Shown: positions 9,129 through 19,135, counted from the stretch's first letter. The stretch is 64,000 bases of DNA from Parabacteroides faecalis (GCF_022809355.1 NZ_JAKZMM010000001.1:140765-204764), one strand, 5' to 3'. Numbers and translations: made by a program. The notes: a model not told the origin generated them from the letters alone.

Positions 9129-10901
9129 ATGAAACACTTTTTTCAAACCATGTTTGCCTCCGTATTTGGAGTGCTGATAGCAATGGGCTTGCTGATCTTG
9201 GTTGGCATTTCCTTTTTGATTGGCGTCGCTGCATCCAGCAGTTCTTCGACGGAATATAAACCCAAGGATAATACGGTGTTTAAATTGAAATTGGAAGGTA
9301 CAATTTCTGATCAGGTAACCGAGAATCCTTTTAGCGGTTTATTTAGTGAAGAAGTTGAACCAATGTCATTAACTGATATTACAAAGGCTATCCGTAAAGC
9401 AAAGACAAACGATAAGATCAAGGGAATCTATTTGGATGCCAGTGGTATGTCGGGTGGTTTTGCTAGCTTTGAAGCGATCCGTCGGGAATTGGAAGACTTT
9501 AAGGAAAGCGGAAAGTTTATTGTTTCGTATGCTGATGCTTATACACAAGGAACTTATTATCTGGCCAGTGTGGCTGATTCTGTCTTTGTGAATCCGCAGG
9601 GAACAGTTGCTTTGGTTGGATTAGCTTCTCAGGGAATCTTCTTTAAGAATCTGGCTGCTAAAGTGGGAATGGAATTTTATATCTTCAAAGTAGGTACTTA
9701 TAAAAGTGCGGTTGAGCCGTATATGACGGATAAGTTTAGTGATGCAAACCGGGAACAGCTGACTTCTTTCTTAGGTAGTATTTGGGGAAATATGACATCT
9801 GCTATTTGTGCGTCTCGTAATATCGCTCCTGCCGATCTGGATACTTTCCTGAATCAGGGGCTGGCCTTTGATGATGCGCAAGTAATGGTCGATTATAAGC
9901 TAGTGGATGCTTTGGCTTATCGGAAAGAAGCTGAAGATTGCGTAAAACGGATGGCTGGACAGTCTTTGGACGATAAGATGGTATCGGCCGATGTGAAAAA
10001 GATGCTTGCCATTCCGGAAAAGACTCAGGAAAGCAGCAATAAGATAGCTGTCTTGTATGCCGAAGGCGAGATCCGTGAAAAGAGTAATTCAGCCATGGGC
10101 ATGGATGAAGCCGTTATCTCGGAAGATATGGCAGATGAATTGCGCAAACTGGCTAAGGACGATGATGTAAAAGCCGTTGTATTCCGTGTAAACTCACCGG
10201 GTGGTAGTGCGTATATCTCTGAACAGATCTGGAAAGCTGTAATAGATCTGAAGGCCAAGAAACCGATTGTCGTGTCTATGGGTGATTATGCTGCTTCGGG
10301 AGGTTATTATATTTCGTGTGCCGCTAATAAGATTATTGCAGAACGTTCTACACTGACAGGTTCTATCGGTGTCTTTGGTGTTGTCCGGAATATGGCAGGA
10401 ACCTTTAAGTTGTTGGATGTAACGACGGATATAGTCAAGACGAATACGTATGCAGACTTGGGTGATATGAGCCGTCCGATGCGGGAAGATGAAAAAGCGT
10501 TGATACAGAAAGGAATTGAGCATACGTATGATTTGTTCCTGACTCGTTGCTCTGACGGACGCGGTTTACCGAAGGATTCAATTGATCATATTGGACAAGG
10601 TCGTGTGTGGACAGGTGAACAGGCTTTGGATCGTGGTTTGGTTGATAAACTGGGTGGCATGGATGTTGCGATCGAAGAGGCAGCTTCGTTGGCAGGCGTT
10701 ACTGCTTATACCGTAACAACAGCCAATACCAAGAAAGACTTCTTTACGGAATATATGGAAAAGATGATGGGAGAAGCGAAGGTTTCATTCATTCGTACAG
10801 CTTTAGGTGAGGAAGATTTTGCTGTTTATTCCAATATTCAGCGCATGAAGTCGCAGACCGGTGTTCAGGCTCGTATGCCTTATCTGATTCAAGGATTATA
10901 A
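9129..10901 (+). CDS. sppA: Signal peptide peptidase SppA, 67K type
   Basis: A membrane-anchored serine protease that degrades signal peptides left in the inner membrane. The 590 residues match the long, duplicated form of the family. A single N-terminal transmembrane segment spans about residues 13-36. Two ClpP-like domains follow. The catalytic lysine is expected in GTYKSAVEPYM (near residue 192) and the nucleophilic serine in DYAASGGYYIS (near residue 390). It sits 21 bp after the DUF2461 gene, without its own obvious promoter. Confidence 0.94.
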   Translation: MKHFFQTMFASVFGVLIAMGLLILVGISFLIGVAASSSSSTEYKPKDNTVFKLKLEGTISDQVTENPFSGLFSEEVEPMSLTDITKAIRKAKTNDKIKGIYLDASGMSGGFASFEAIRRELEDFKESGKFIVSYADAYTQGTYYLASVADSVFVNPQGTVALVGLASQGIFFKNLAAKVGMEFYIFKVGTYKSAVEPYMTDKFSDANREQLTSFLGSIWGNMTSAICASRNIAPADLDTFLNQGLAFDDAQVMVDYKLVDALAYRKEAEDCVKRMAGQSLDDKMVSADVKKMLAIPEKTQESSNKIAVLYAEGEIREKSNSAMGMDEAVISEDMADELRKLAKDDDVKAVVFRVNSPGGSAYISEQIWKAVIDLKAKKPIVVSMGDYAASGGYYISCAANKIIAERSTLTGSIGVFGVVRNMAGTFKLLDVTTDIVKTNTYADLGDMSRPMREDEKALIQKGIEHTYDLFLTRCSDGRGLPKDSIDHIGQGRVWTGEQALDRGLVDKLGGMDVAIEEAASLAGVTAYTVTTANTKKDFFTEYMEKMMGEAKVSFIRTALGEEDFAVYSNIQRMKSQTGVQARMPYLIQGL

Positions 10902-10908
10902 TTGAAGC

Positions 10909-11010
10909 GATAAGTTGATAAGTTGACGAGTTGACAGGGTGTGAGGTTCTTTTCTGTTATAGAGATTTCCTGAAAACCTTGTCAACTCGTTTGCTTGTAT
11001 CTTATCTATA
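10909..11010. repeat. Octamer repeats with inverted partner
   Basis: Four tandem 8-mers (GATAAGTT, GATAAGTT, GACGAGTT, GACAGGGT) occupy 10909-10940. About 36 bp later an inverted copy (ACCTTGTCAACTCGT, 10976-10990) can pair with 10926-10940 in a stem of about 15 bp with one mismatch. A degraded further inverted portion reaches about 11010. It fills the gap between sppA and the next gene and may terminate or process the transcript. Confidence 0.6.
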
Positions 11011-11024
11011 TTGAAAACGTATAA

Positions 11025-12584
11025 ATGAAGGAACTTACTAACTCTAGATTATTTATGTTGAAGTATTGGAAATGGATGTTCGTCTTGTTTGTAGCGATTT
11101 TGTCATCGTGTAAAACAACACAACAGCCTGTTAAACAATCATTTGTATTGGGAGAAAATCCGAAGCGGGAGTTTCGGGGTGCCTGGATTCAGACGGCTTT
11201 CCAGGGAGAATACAAGGAAATGTCGGTAAAGGAAATGCGGCGGAGCTTTATCCGTAAACTCGATTTTCTGGAGAAATGCGGTATAAATGCCATTATTTTC
11301 CAAGTTCGTCCGGAAGCTGATGCTTTTTATCGTTCGAAGTTAGAACCTTGGAGTCGTTTCTATACAGGTGAACAAGGTCGTGCTCCGGAAGGTAATTTCG
11401 ATGTGATGGCTTTCTTGATTGAGGAATGTCACAAACGGAATATGGAGTTTCATGCCTGGTTGAATCCGTATCGGATCAGTACAGCCGGAAATACCAAGTT
11501 TGCTGATTCGCACATTTATCACCAGCATCCGGAATGGTTTGTTACTTACAACAAACAGATTCTCTTTGATCCGGGTTTACCACAGTCACGTCAGTTTATA
11601 TGCAAGGTGGTAAAAGATATTGTTTCTCGTTATGATGTGGATGCCATTCACATGGATGATTATTTCTATCCGTATCCGGCAGCCGGACAATTCTTTCCGG
11701 ACGATAAGAGTTTCCGTAAGTATGGTTTAGCCAAAGGATATAAACCTGAACAGAAAGCCGACTGGCGGCGTGAGAATGTCAATAAGCTGATCCGTGAAAT
11801 CAAGCGGACGATCTTGTTAAATAAACCGTGGGTTCGCTTTGGAATCAGTCCGTTTGGTATCTATCGGAATAAGAAGAGTACGCCAGACGGTTCCGGCAGT
11901 AATACGAATGGTCTGCAGAATTACGACGACTTGTATGCCGATATTACCTATTGGGTAAAACAAGGCTGGATTGATTATAATATTCCTCAGATTTATTGGG
12001 AGATGGGACATCCGCTGGCTGATTACACAACCCTGATTAAATGGTGGAGCAAACATGCGTATGGCGGTCATTTATATATCGGACAAGATGTTGCACGTAC
12101 GATGAAAGCAGATCAATTGACTAAGAAAATGCGTTATGAACGTCGTTTGCCGCATATTGCAGGTAACTGTTTCTGGCCGGCCAATGAAATTCTTTGGAAT
12201 AATAAAGGGGTAGCAGATAGTCTGCAACGTCATTATCATCGGTATCCGGCATTGATTCCGGCTTATACAAACATGCATAACCGGGCTCCTGAAGAAGTCA
12301 AGAAACTAAAGACAGAATGGACGGCCGATGGTTTCATGTTGCATTGGAAAGCCGAACAAAGTAAGACGAATCCGGAATTAGCCTGGTATTTTGTGGTCTA
12401 TCGTTTCGATCCTAAGGAAGAAATTGATTTGAATAATCCGGCTAAGATCGTAGGGATTACTCGAAATACGTTCTATAAACTGCCTTATGATGAGGGTAAA
12501 ATCAAATATCGTTATGTTGTGACGGCAGTTGATCGTTTCCATAATGAAAGTCCGAAGGGTAAGAGCAAGAAGGTAAAATTATAA
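11025..12584 (+). CDS. GH10-like (GHL10/DUF187) lipoprotein
   Basis: A family 10-like glycosyl hydrolase of the type found in Bacteroidetes envelopes. The protein has a lipoprotein signal ending ILSSC, then a barrel beginning REFRGAWIQTAFQGEYKEM. Carboxylate-rich motifs include FQVRPEADAFY, DAIHMDDYFYPYP and NIPQIYWEMG. A C-terminal fibronectin-like region covers about residues 430-519. The first ATG is at 11025; an ATG at 11055 (MLKYWKWMF) gives a more compact signal peptide and is equally possible. The family is thought to act on cell-wall or other glycans. The actual substrate is not known. Confidence 0.85.
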   Translation: MKELTNSRLFMLKYWKWMFVLFVAILSSCKTTQQPVKQSFVLGENPKREFRGAWIQTAFQGEYKEMSVKEMRRSFIRKLDFLEKCGINAIIFQVRPEADAFYRSKLEPWSRFYTGEQGRAPEGNFDVMAFLIEECHKRNMEFHAWLNPYRISTAGNTKFADSHIYHQHPEWFVTYNKQILFDPGLPQSRQFICKVVKDIVSRYDVDAIHMDDYFYPYPAAGQFFPDDKSFRKYGLAKGYKPEQKADWRRENVNKLIREIKRTILLNKPWVRFGISPFGIYRNKKSTPDGSGSNTNGLQNYDDLYADITYWVKQGWIDYNIPQIYWEMGHPLADYTTLIKWWSKHAYGGHLYIGQDVARTMKADQLTKKMRYERRLPHIAGNCFWPANEILWNNKGVADSLQRHYHRYPALIPAYTNMHNRAPEEVKKLKTEWTADGFMLHWKAEQSKTNPELAWYFVVYRFDPKEEIDLNNPAKIVGITRNTFYKLPYDEGKIKYRYVVTAVDRFHNESPKGKSKKVKL

Positions 12585-12661
12585 ATCCTTATAGTTGCTC
12601 AGAGAGTTTTCGGAAGAGAAAGTATTTTGAAGTCATTTCAAAGATTTGCGGGGAAAAAATG

Positions 12662-12690
12662 AAGGCACAACATATCGCATGCTGTGCCTT
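12662..12690 (-). terminator. Terminator of the lamin-tail protein gene
   Basis: A 12-bp stem with one mismatch (AAGGCACAACAT / ATGCTGTGCCTT) and a 5-base loop. On the minus strand it is followed by CATTTTTTCC, and it lies about 55 bp past the stop codon at 12744. Confidence 0.7.
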
Positions 12691-12743
12691 CCATGTTCTA
12701 AATACAACTCCTATGTTGAAAAGAACTTAGAAAACAACGAAAT

Positions 12744-15653
12744 CTATGGAATTAATAATACTTGTTTCTTACGAATGACGTTTCCGCCGGGATGCCATAG
12801 TTCGAGATATATGATATAAATACCTGTATTGACTGGCGAACCATCGCGCCCTTTTCCGTTCCATTCTAAATATCCTTGCGTTCCGAGCGAGGTGTTGTCG
12901 GCTATTAAAGCTACTTTCCTGCCGGATAAATCGAAAATCCATCCTCGTGCCATATAGCCTGACTGATTGAGCCGATACGGAATCTGAAAAGTTCCGGTTG
13001 GCTGATAAATCGGATCATCAATTTCTTCTGAATCAGATTCTGTCTCTCCATTCAGATATTGTGAGTTTTCCAAACCCGGTGTACCGAAACCAGCCGACGA
13101 AGCAGCCGAAGTCCAGTTGTCGGCATTCTGTGAATCTTTATCCGGATCTTTCCGTTCCAGAGCAACACCCTTTTTGTTTTTGACGGTAGGTGCGTGCCAT
13201 TTGGGAGAATAACTTACTTCGTCGATAATTATTTCTCCTTCTTCCCGATATAAAACAACGGTTGAACCAGTATTGGAAAGTACAGGTAATTTACATTCCA
13301 ACCAATTCAGAGAAGCCGGTAGTGAATAGAAATTCTCTACACCTTCGATTGATTTGGTCAGCAACAGATAATCACCTGCCTGCAGTGTTTGCGGATAAGC
13401 TTCCAAAGGATAACGGGTGTTTAAAGAACCATCGCTTTTCCGGGTAGAAATGCATACGTCTTTCAGACTTAATTCCTGTTCGGAGCGATTATACAGTTCA
13501 ATGTATTCACTGCCATCGACAAAAGGTTCCGGCAATAGTTCATTGATGATAATATCACCGGGTTGAGGTTGTTGTGCTTCCGGTATTTCCGGTTCAGGAT
13601 TGGTTTCTTCTTCTGGTTCATCGGGCGTTTCATCAGGTTCTTCTTCATTCTCCTCCGCTTCCGAATTGGCTTCTCCCGGTGTTCCTCCACGCGGATCGCT
13701 TGAAAGATGCCAGCCTTCCTCATCAAATTCCCATGAACAAGCGGGTTTTGCTTTCGGATAGGTATATTGATCCATCAGTTGACCGTTGGCATCGTATAAA
13801 GAAAGTTCTTTTCCGGTATTGGCCAAAGCAGAAGGAAATTTATCCAAAGGGCAGGCTTGTCCGTTTCCCACCTCTATTCCCCGTCCGGAACGATATAGAA
13901 CGGCCCATCCATGTGCCGGGATGACAACGTCGGTTAAAGCAATCGGAGTAGTTCCGTAGTTGAGTATCCAGTTGGAAAGATCGATTGATTGATCTACCTT
14001 ATTATATAATTCAATGTACTCTGTTTCGGGCAAGGCTGTCAATCCTTTCGGATCTGCCATTACTTCATGGATGATGACACTTCCTTTCGGATAAGATTCT
14101 TCCGGCTGTTCCGGTTCTTCCGGAACGACTGGTGTCTCCGGTTCCTCTGGTTCTTCTTCCGGTTCCTCTTCCGTTGTAGTAGGTTCCGAATTGCTTTCTC
14201 CTGGTGTTCCACCACGTGGATCGGTTGAAAGATGCCAGCCATCCTCATCATACTCCCACGAACAGGCGGGTTTAGCCTGTAGATAGGAATAAGAATCTAT
14301 ACATTCCTCACCAGCATATAAAGCCAATGTTTTTCCGTTATTAAATAATTGAGGAAAGGTTTCGATCGGAATCGCTATGTTTTCGGGGAATATATCGGTA
14401 TGTTTGGCATGAAATAGAATAACATAACCGTTGGCAGGAATAGAAAATCCATCTAGTCCCTTTCTTCTGTATCCGTTTCCATAATCGAATATCCAACCAT
14501 CCAAAGAAATGGTTTTGTCTTGGGTATTATATAATTCCACGTATTCAGGCCATCCACATGTATCCGGATCAGCCATTACTTCATTGATCCGGATTGCCTT
14601 TTCTGGATACGTTTCTATGGGATCTTCGGGTTGGTCTTCCGGAGTTTCGGGTGTTTCTTCCTCTTCTTCTTCGGATTCATCGTTCACCAATTTAACACTG
14701 ACATTTCCGTCTTTGATTGGCAAACCTAATTCATCTACAATACCTTCCCAATAGAAAGTATAAGGCGTATTAAAAGATAATTCTTGGGGGAAATCAATGA
14801 TAACACTATTCTCATTATATAATTTCTTTCGATCTATCATTTCTTTTCCCTCGAAACCTTCACCTTCTGCATAAAATGTTGCGTTTTCGATATTAATGGG
14901 TGCTGAAAAATAAAGTTTGGCACTGGCATAAGTAAGAGCTTCAATATCGATAAATTGAACTTCGCTTTCTATAGGAGTTTCAGGTTCTGCCGTAGGAATG
15001 ATTTGTGAAGAAATCTCTATATTATCAATGTAATGCCCTCTTTTCTTTGAAGAATAATGAAAATCAAAACCAGACTTAATATATTTCAATTGTCTGGACT
15101 GAAGTTCTTGTTCAAAAGTTCCAATGGTAGAAAAAAAGGATTTTCCTTCCTCTTGAACATACAGTGTCCATTTTTTACTGTTTTCGAGAGTTACTTTGAT
15201 TCTTAATTTGACATTTTCTGTTTTTAAAATATCTAATTCTTGTTCAATATATCGTTTAGAGCTACTTTCCGTCTCTCTTAAACGGCGTAAACTGATTGTT
15301 TTATCATTACTTCCTATTTGTACGTAGTATGTTTCATCAATACCAACTATTGATAATCTGTCTGTTAGTAAATTAAAGCGAATATGGTTATAGTTGCTTG
15401 GAATGAAATCCATTTTTACGTCGAATTGCCATACCATAGTATCAGAAAAAGCTAATGATACTTGTAATTGAGAAGAACTTTTCTCGGAATCTCCTACTAA
15501 TTCTAACCAACCGTTTTCGTTAATGATAAAATCGGACAAATCTCCTTGCCAAGTATTTCTTGATGTAATGTCTGGTCCATCAAACGTCTCCAGAAACTGC
15601 GAAAATACCAAAAGAGGAAGATTAACGAGGAAGAAAAGTAAAATTTGTTTCAT
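12744..15653 (-). CDS. Large secreted lamin-tail (LTD) protein with sorting-type C-terminus
   Basis: A 969-residue exported protein with signal peptide (LLVFSQ). An N-terminal lectin-like domain (about 20-220) is followed by an Ig-like segment and three lamin-tail domains, each opening with a variant of INEVMADP...EYIELYN. The first two end in the same phrase ([15 protein letters not shown]). Acidic Glu/Pro linkers, probably flexible, separate the domains. The last 80 residues look like a FlgD-like or type IX secretion sorting domain ([10 protein letters not shown] ... [10 protein letters not shown], then basic residues near the end). I infer surface display. The partner or substrate is unknown. 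It faces asd divergently, with about 130 bp between their starts. Confidence 0.8.
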   Translation of the reverse strand: MKQILLFFLVNLPLLVFSQFLETFDGPDITSRNTWQGDLSDFIINENGWLELVGDSEKSSSQLQVSLAFSDTMVWQFDVKMDFIPSNYNHIRFNLLTDRLSIVGIDETYYVQIGSNDKTISLRRLRETESSSKRYIEQELDILKTENVKLRIKVTLENSKKWTLYVQEEGKSFFSTIGTFEQELQSRQLKYIKSGFDFHYSSKKRGHYIDNIEISSQIIPTAEPETPIESEVQFIDIEALTYASAKLYFSAPINIENATFYAEGEGFEGKEMIDRKKLYNENSVIIDFPQELSFNTPYTFYWEGIVDELGLPIKDGNVSVKLVNDESEEEEEETPETPEDQPEDPIETYPEKAIRINEVMADPDTCGWPEYVELYNTQDKTISLDGWIFDYGNGYRRKGLDGFSIPANGYVILFHAKHTDIFPENIAIPIETFPQLFNNGKTLALYAGEECIDSYSYLQAKPACSWEYDEDGWHLSTDPRGGTPGESNSEPTTTEEEPEEEPEEPETPVVPEEPEQPEESYPKGSVIIHEVMADPKGLTALPETEYIELYNKVDQSIDLSNWILNYGTTPIALTDVVIPAHGWAVLYRSGRGIEVGNGQACPLDKFPSALANTGKELSLYDANGQLMDQYTYPKAKPACSWEFDEEGWHLSSDPRGGTPGEANSEAEENEEEPDETPDEPEEETNPEPEIPEAQQPQPGDIIINELLPEPFVDGSEYIELYNRSEQELSLKDVCISTRKSDGSLNTRYPLEAYPQTLQAGDYLLLTKSIEGVENFYSLPASLNWLECKLPVLSNTGSTVVLYREEGEIIIDEVSYSPKWHAPTVKNKKGVALERKDPDKDSQNADNWTSAASSAGFGTPGLENSQYLNGETESDSEEIDDPIYQPTGTFQIPYRLNQSGYMARGWIFDLSGRKVALIADNTSLGTQGYLEWNGKGRDGSPVNTGIYIIYLELWHPGGNVIRKKQVLLIP

Positions 15654-15681
15654 AGTCAGCCAGTTTTGTTTTAGAATTGTT

Positions 15682-15690
15682 TATCTTTGC
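15682..15690 (+). promoter_or_regulatory. -7 element upstream of asd
   Basis: TATCTTTGC fits TAnnTTTG exactly. It lies about 95 bp before the asd ATG and gives a leader with a small dyad (ATAACAGCTTGTTAT). No clear -33 TTTG was found. Confidence 0.5.
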
Positions 15691-15783
15691 ACGCTGTTTG
15701 ATAACAGCTTGTTATTAATTAATCGCAAAGATAAAAATTGTAAACGAATATACAAACTTTTTAAACTAAAAATTTTTGCTGAA

Positions 15784-16794
15784 ATGAATGTAGCAATTGT
15801 TGGTGCAAGTGGTGCCGTAGGACAAGAATTCTTGCGTGTGCTTGAACAGAGAAATTTTCCGATGGACAACCTGGTTTTATTTGGTTCGTCTCGTAGTGCA
15901 GGACGTGAATATACGTTCCGTGGTAAACAATATACTGTCAAGGAACTGAAGCACAACGACGATTTTAAGGACATCGATGTTGCTTTCGTTTCAGCTGGTG
16001 GCAGTACTTCAATCGAATTTGCTGAAACTATCACCAAACATGGTGCTGTAATGATCGACAACTCCAGCGCTTTCCGTATGGAAAACGATGTTCCTCTGGT
16101 GGTTCCTGAAGTGAATCCGGAAGATGCCTTGAACCGTCCGCGTGGAATCATTGCTAATCCGAACTGTACAACCATTCAGATGGTGGTTGCTTTGAAGGCT
16201 ATCGAAAATTTATCACATATCAAACGTGTTCATGTTGCTACTTATCAGGCTGCCAGTGGTGCAGGTGCAACAGCTATGGCTGAATTGAAGAAGCAATACG
16301 AACAGTTATTGAAGGGTGAAGAACCAACGGTTGAAAAATTCGCATATCAGTTGGCCTACAACTTGATTCCGCATGTAGATGTTTTCACTGATAATGGTTA
16401 TACTAAGGAAGAAATGAAGATGTATAACGAAACACGTAAGATTATGCATTCGGATATCGAAGTAAGTGCTACTTGTGTACGTGTTCCGGTTATGCGTGCC
16501 CATAGTGAAGCTACTTGGGTAGAAACAGAACGTCCGCTTTCATTAGAAGAGGTTCGTCAGGCATTCGCTACGATGGAAGGTGTTGTTCTGCAGGATGAAC
16601 CGGCTAATAAAGTATATCCGATGCCGTTGTTTATTGCCGATCACGATGAAGTGTATGTAGGTCGTATCCGCAAAGACTTAACAAATCCGAATGGTTTGTC
16701 GTTCTGGACAGTAAGCGATCAGATTCGTAAAGGTGCCGCTTTAAACGCTGTTCAGATTGCTGAATATTTGCTGAAAGTAGGAAATATCCGATAA
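15784..16794 (+). CDS. asd: Aspartate-semialdehyde dehydrogenase
   Basis: NADPH-dependent reduction of aspartyl phosphate to aspartate semialdehyde, a step toward lysine/diaminopimelate, threonine and methionine. The 336 residues match the family. The N-terminus is the dinucleotide-binding loop [12 protein letters not shown]. The catalytic cysteine is in NPNCTTIQM (about residue 128). The frame is open for 87 codons further upstream, but the ATG at 15784 is where family members start and lies after the promoter element. It is a single-gene unit followed by a strong hairpin. Confidence 0.96.
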   Translation: MNVAIVGASGAVGQEFLRVLEQRNFPMDNLVLFGSSRSAGREYTFRGKQYTVKELKHNDDFKDIDVAFVSAGGSTSIEFAETITKHGAVMIDNSSAFRMENDVPLVVPEVNPEDALNRPRGIIANPNCTTIQMVVALKAIENLSHIKRVHVATYQAASGAGATAMAELKKQYEQLLKGEEPTVEKFAYQLAYNLIPHVDVFTDNGYTKEEMKMYNETRKIMHSDIEVSATCVRVPVMRAHSEATWVETERPLSLEEVRQAFATMEGVVLQDEPANKVYPMPLFIADHDEVYVGRIRKDLTNPNGLSFWTVSDQIRKGAALNAVQIAEYLLKVGNIR

Positions 16795-16846
16795 AAAGAC
16801 CCTAGGCTTGCGGCTTTTATCAGGAAGGTTGTAAGCAGGCGTTTGT

Positions 16847-16906
16847 AAAACCAACGAGAATCGAAAACGAAATCAACGAAGATTGTTTTGGGTTCTCGTT
16901 GGTTTT
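16847..16906. terminator. Terminator downstream of asd
   Basis: A perfect 14-bp stem (AAAACCAACGAGAA / TTCTCGTTGGTTTT) with a 32-base loop, then GTTTTT. A nearly identical stem is found after ribF (28458-28495). Confidence 0.8.
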
Positions 16907-16932
16907 GTTTTTATCTACCTTATCTTTTCATC

Positions 16933-16991
16933 AAAAGCCGGCGTATTTTGCTGAAAAGCCGGCGTAAATTGACAAAAATACGCCGGCTTTT
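16933..16991. terminator. Repeated GCCGGC hairpin, terminator of the DUF554 gene
   Basis: The 13-mer AAAAGCCGGCGTA occurs at 16933 and 16954 and inverted at 16979 (TACGCCGGCTTTT, followed by T). Two alternative stems of 13 bp can form. Reading on the minus strand it lies about 45 bp past the DUF554 stop codon, so it can end that transcript; the plus-strand T run means it could act both ways. Confidence 0.65.
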
Positions 16992-17033
16992 TTATTTACA
17001 TATATTAAGAATTTACTTATTGGGTCTAAACTT

Positions 17034-17717
17034 CTAAAAACCAATCATATATTTAGCAATAAAGAAAAATACCGGAACAACCAATGACGGAAGCATATTC
17101 AGTGTTTTGCAGTCTTTGATTTCGAGGATAGCCAGACCAGAACTGGCAATCAATACTCCACCCACGATGGAAATCTCATTCATCAGTTCATCCGAGATCA
17201 CATCTCCTGCCAAAGACGTAATCAGATAAATCGATCCTTGGGACAGGAACAAGACTGGTGCTGCCAGAATCATTCCGAATCCGTAGGTACTGGCCAGGAC
17301 GGTAGAAGTTACCAAATCAAGGGTCGCATTGGTAAACAAATATGTATTATCGCCGTAGAGAGCACTCATGATAGGTCCGACCATCGACAAGGTTCCAATA
17401 CAATATAATAAAATACCTGTTGAGAGTCCTTCTGCCAGTTTGGATTTAGAGAAATGCTGTACGATACGATTGAACTTGCCGGCTATATCTAATAATGTGC
17501 CGACTAACGTACCCAGCGCCAGACTGACGATAAACAGGACCGGATAATTACTTTCCGGCAAATGTGAAGTAACGGCATTGATTCCCAAAACTAAGGCTGC
17601 CAATCCCATGGCATGATACAATGCACTTTGATATTGAGGCTTGATGGCACGCTTGGCTACACTGCCTACCGTGCTGCCTATCATGATACAAACGGTGTTG
17701 ACTATAGTTCCTAACAT
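17034..17717 (-). CDS. DUF554 family membrane protein
   Basis: A 227-residue inner-membrane protein with about six to seven hydrophobic segments. The start (MLGTIVNTVCIMIGSTVGSV) is the typical opening of the DUF554 family (compare MIGTIVN in relatives), which supports the ATG at 17717. The function of the family is not established. A TAACTTTGC promoter element is only 7 bp upstream of the ATG, so the transcript may be leaderless. The gene stands alone, convergent with asd. Confidence 0.85.
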   Translation of the reverse strand: MLGTIVNTVCIMIGSTVGSVAKRAIKPQYQSALYHAMGLAALVLGINAVTSHLPESNYPVLFIVSLALGTLVGTLLDIAGKFNRIVQHFSKSKLAEGLSTGILLYCIGTLSMVGPIMSALYGDNTYLFTNATLDLVTSTVLASTYGFGMILAAPVLFLSQGSIYLITSLAGDVISDELMNEISIVGGVLIASSGLAILEIKDCKTLNMLPSLVVPVFFFIAKYMIGF

Positions 17718-17723
17718 AATACG

Positions 17724-17732
17724 GCAAAGTTA
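17724..17732 (-). promoter_or_regulatory. -7 element directly before the DUF554 start
   Basis: TAACTTTGC on the minus strand matches TAnnTTTG. A transcript start 5-6 bases further would fall within a few bases of the ATG at 17717. Confidence 0.45.
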
Positions 17733-17849
17733 TAAAGAAAAGGAAAACAGCGGTTCTTTCTGTAAACATAAACATCATTTTTTCTGTTTCTTAATAGGTA
17801 AGAAAAAAATCTGAGGGATGAATAGGGGTTTTTCGAAATAAGGTGTCTT

Positions 17850-17927
17850 ATGGGTAAAACAACGAAGAAAGCATTCAAGAAGGATACAAATAAATTAAAA
17901 GGAGAATTTGATTATGGAACAGAAAGA
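17850..17927 (+). CDS. Very small basic ORF (25 aa)
   Basis: ATG GGT AAA ACA ... ends TAA at 17927 and encodes a Lys-rich 25-residue peptide. It overlaps the start of the 53-residue ORF by 14 bases in another frame. It could be a leader ORF translationally coupled to the next one, or chance. I have no similarity evidence. Confidence 0.25.
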
Positions 17928-18075
17928 AAATAAAAAGAAACGTGTAAATATGTGGCATTGGAATCAACCGGAACAAGGTATGAGCATCGAGGATTGCGAA
18001 CAGCTGGTGGATGAATTCCGCTTGTCGATCCAGAAAGCTTCGCTTAACCCGACGTTGGCAATCTTATTGCGTTGA
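17914..18075 (+). CDS. Small hypothetical protein (53 aa)
   Basis: A 53-residue ORF starting at the ATG at 17914, with GGAG 10 bases upstream. It is basic at the N-terminus (EQKENKKKR), has two tryptophans (MWHWNQPEQG) and an amphipathic helix-like second half (SIEDCEQLVDEFRLSIQ), ending in LLR. It has no signal peptide or membrane segment. It lies upstream of dusB, whose own promoter begins 40 bp past the stop. I do not recognise the family, and the call rests on the ribosome-binding site, coding-like composition and position. Confidence 0.5.
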   Translation: MEQKENKKKRVNMWHWNQPEQGMSIEDCEQLVDEFRLSIQKASLNPTLAILLR

Positions 18076-18114
18076 AGCGAGGGGCGATCTTTTTTAGGCC
18101 ACAAATAAATTCCG

Positions 18115-18123
18115 TACCTTTGC
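18115..18123 (+). promoter_or_regulatory. -7 element of dusB
   Basis: TACCTTTGC fits TAnnTTTG. A TTTT sequence 19 bp upstream may serve as a weak -33 element. It lies about 30 bp before the ATG. Confidence 0.5.
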
Positions 18124-18151
18124 ACAGAATAACGATGTGTAAGGTAAATAT

Positions 18152-19135
18152 ATGAAGATCGGAAATATAGATTTGGGAGAACGGCCGGTGTTTTTGGCGC
18201 CGATGGAAGATGTAACGGATATTGCGTTTCGCTTGATGTGTAAGCGTTTTGGGGCAGATATGGTTTATACGGAGTTTGTTTCGAGTGACGCTTTGATCCG
18301 TAGTGTCAGCAAAACGCAGCAAAAACTGATTGTATCAGACGAGGAACGTCCGGTTGCTATCCAGATTTATGGTCGAGATGTTGCGTCGATGGTAGAAGCG
18401 GCTCGTATTTGCGAAGCTGCGCATCCTGATATATTGGATATCAATTTCGGTTGCCCAGTCAAACGTGTCGCCGGAAAAGGTGCCGGAGCTGGTATGTTAC
18501 AGAATATTCCCTTGATGTTGGAAATCACACGGGAAGTAGTAAAAGCTGTAAATATACCGGTTACGGTGAAGACTCGTTTGGGTTGGGATGCCGATCATAA
18601 GATTATTGTGGAATTGGCCGAGCAGTTACAGGATTGTGGTATTGCAGCCTTGTCCATACATGGCCGTACACGTGCCCAAATGTACACCGGAGAAGCCGAT
18701 TGGACATTAATTGGAGCGGTTAAACAAAATCCGAGAATCTCTATCCCGATTATAGGAAATGGCGATGTAACCAGTGCTGAAATCTGTAAGGAACGTTTTG
18801 ATTCGTATGGAGTAGATGGAGTCATGATCGGCAGAGGCAGTATTGGTCGTCCATGGATCTTCCGTGAAGTCAAACATTATCTCACGACTGGTGAATTATT
18901 GCCTAAAGAGTCTTTTCACTGGTATTTAGATATCCTGAAAGAACAAGTTACGGACAGTGTGAACCGATTGGACGAACGTCGGGGAATTTTACATATTCGC
19001 CGGCATCTGGCAGCGACTACTTTATTTAAGGGAATACCCGATTTTAAGCAGACGCGTGTAGCTATGCTGAGAGCTGAAACGGTTAAAGAATTGTTCGAAA
19101 TTATGGATTCAATTCCCGAAAAATTCGAAATCTGA
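18152..19135 (+). CDS. dusB: tRNA-dihydrouridine synthase, DusB type
   Basis: A flavoenzyme that reduces uridine to dihydrouridine in the D-loop of tRNAs. The 327 residues form the normal two-domain protein. The FMN barrel starts LGERPVFLAPMEDVTDIAFR and contains the catalytic cysteine motif NFGCPVKRVAGKGAG, TVKTRLGWD and the phosphate-binding GVMIGRGSIGRPWIF. A helical C-terminal tRNA-binding domain follows (HIRRHLAATTLFKG). It is cytoplasmic. Confidence 0.95.
   Translation: MKIGNIDLGERPVFLAPMEDVTDIAFRLMCKRFGADMVYTEFVSSDALIRSVSKTQQKLIVSDEERPVAIQIYGRDVASMVEAARICEAAHPDILDINFGCPVKRVAGKGAGAGMLQNIPLMLEITREVVKAVNIPVTVKTRLGWDADHKIIVELAEQLQDCGIAALSIHGRTRAQMYTGEADWTLIGAVKQNPRISIPIIGNGDVTSAEICKERFDSYGVDGVMIGRGSIGRPWIFREVKHYLTTGELLPKESFHWYLDILKEQVTDSVNRLDERRGILHIRRHLAATTLFKGIPDFKQTRVAMLRAETVKELFEIMDSIPEKFEI

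Noticed and set aside
13600..14300. Recent DNA-level tandem duplication in the lamin-tail gene
   Set aside because: The protein repeats are similar, but the DNA copies have diverged at many third positions, so it is an old domain duplication without sign of frameshift.
15523..15783. N-terminal extension of asd
   Set aside because: The open frame continues upstream, but the added residues overlap the neighbouring gene and the promoter and do not belong to the enzyme family.
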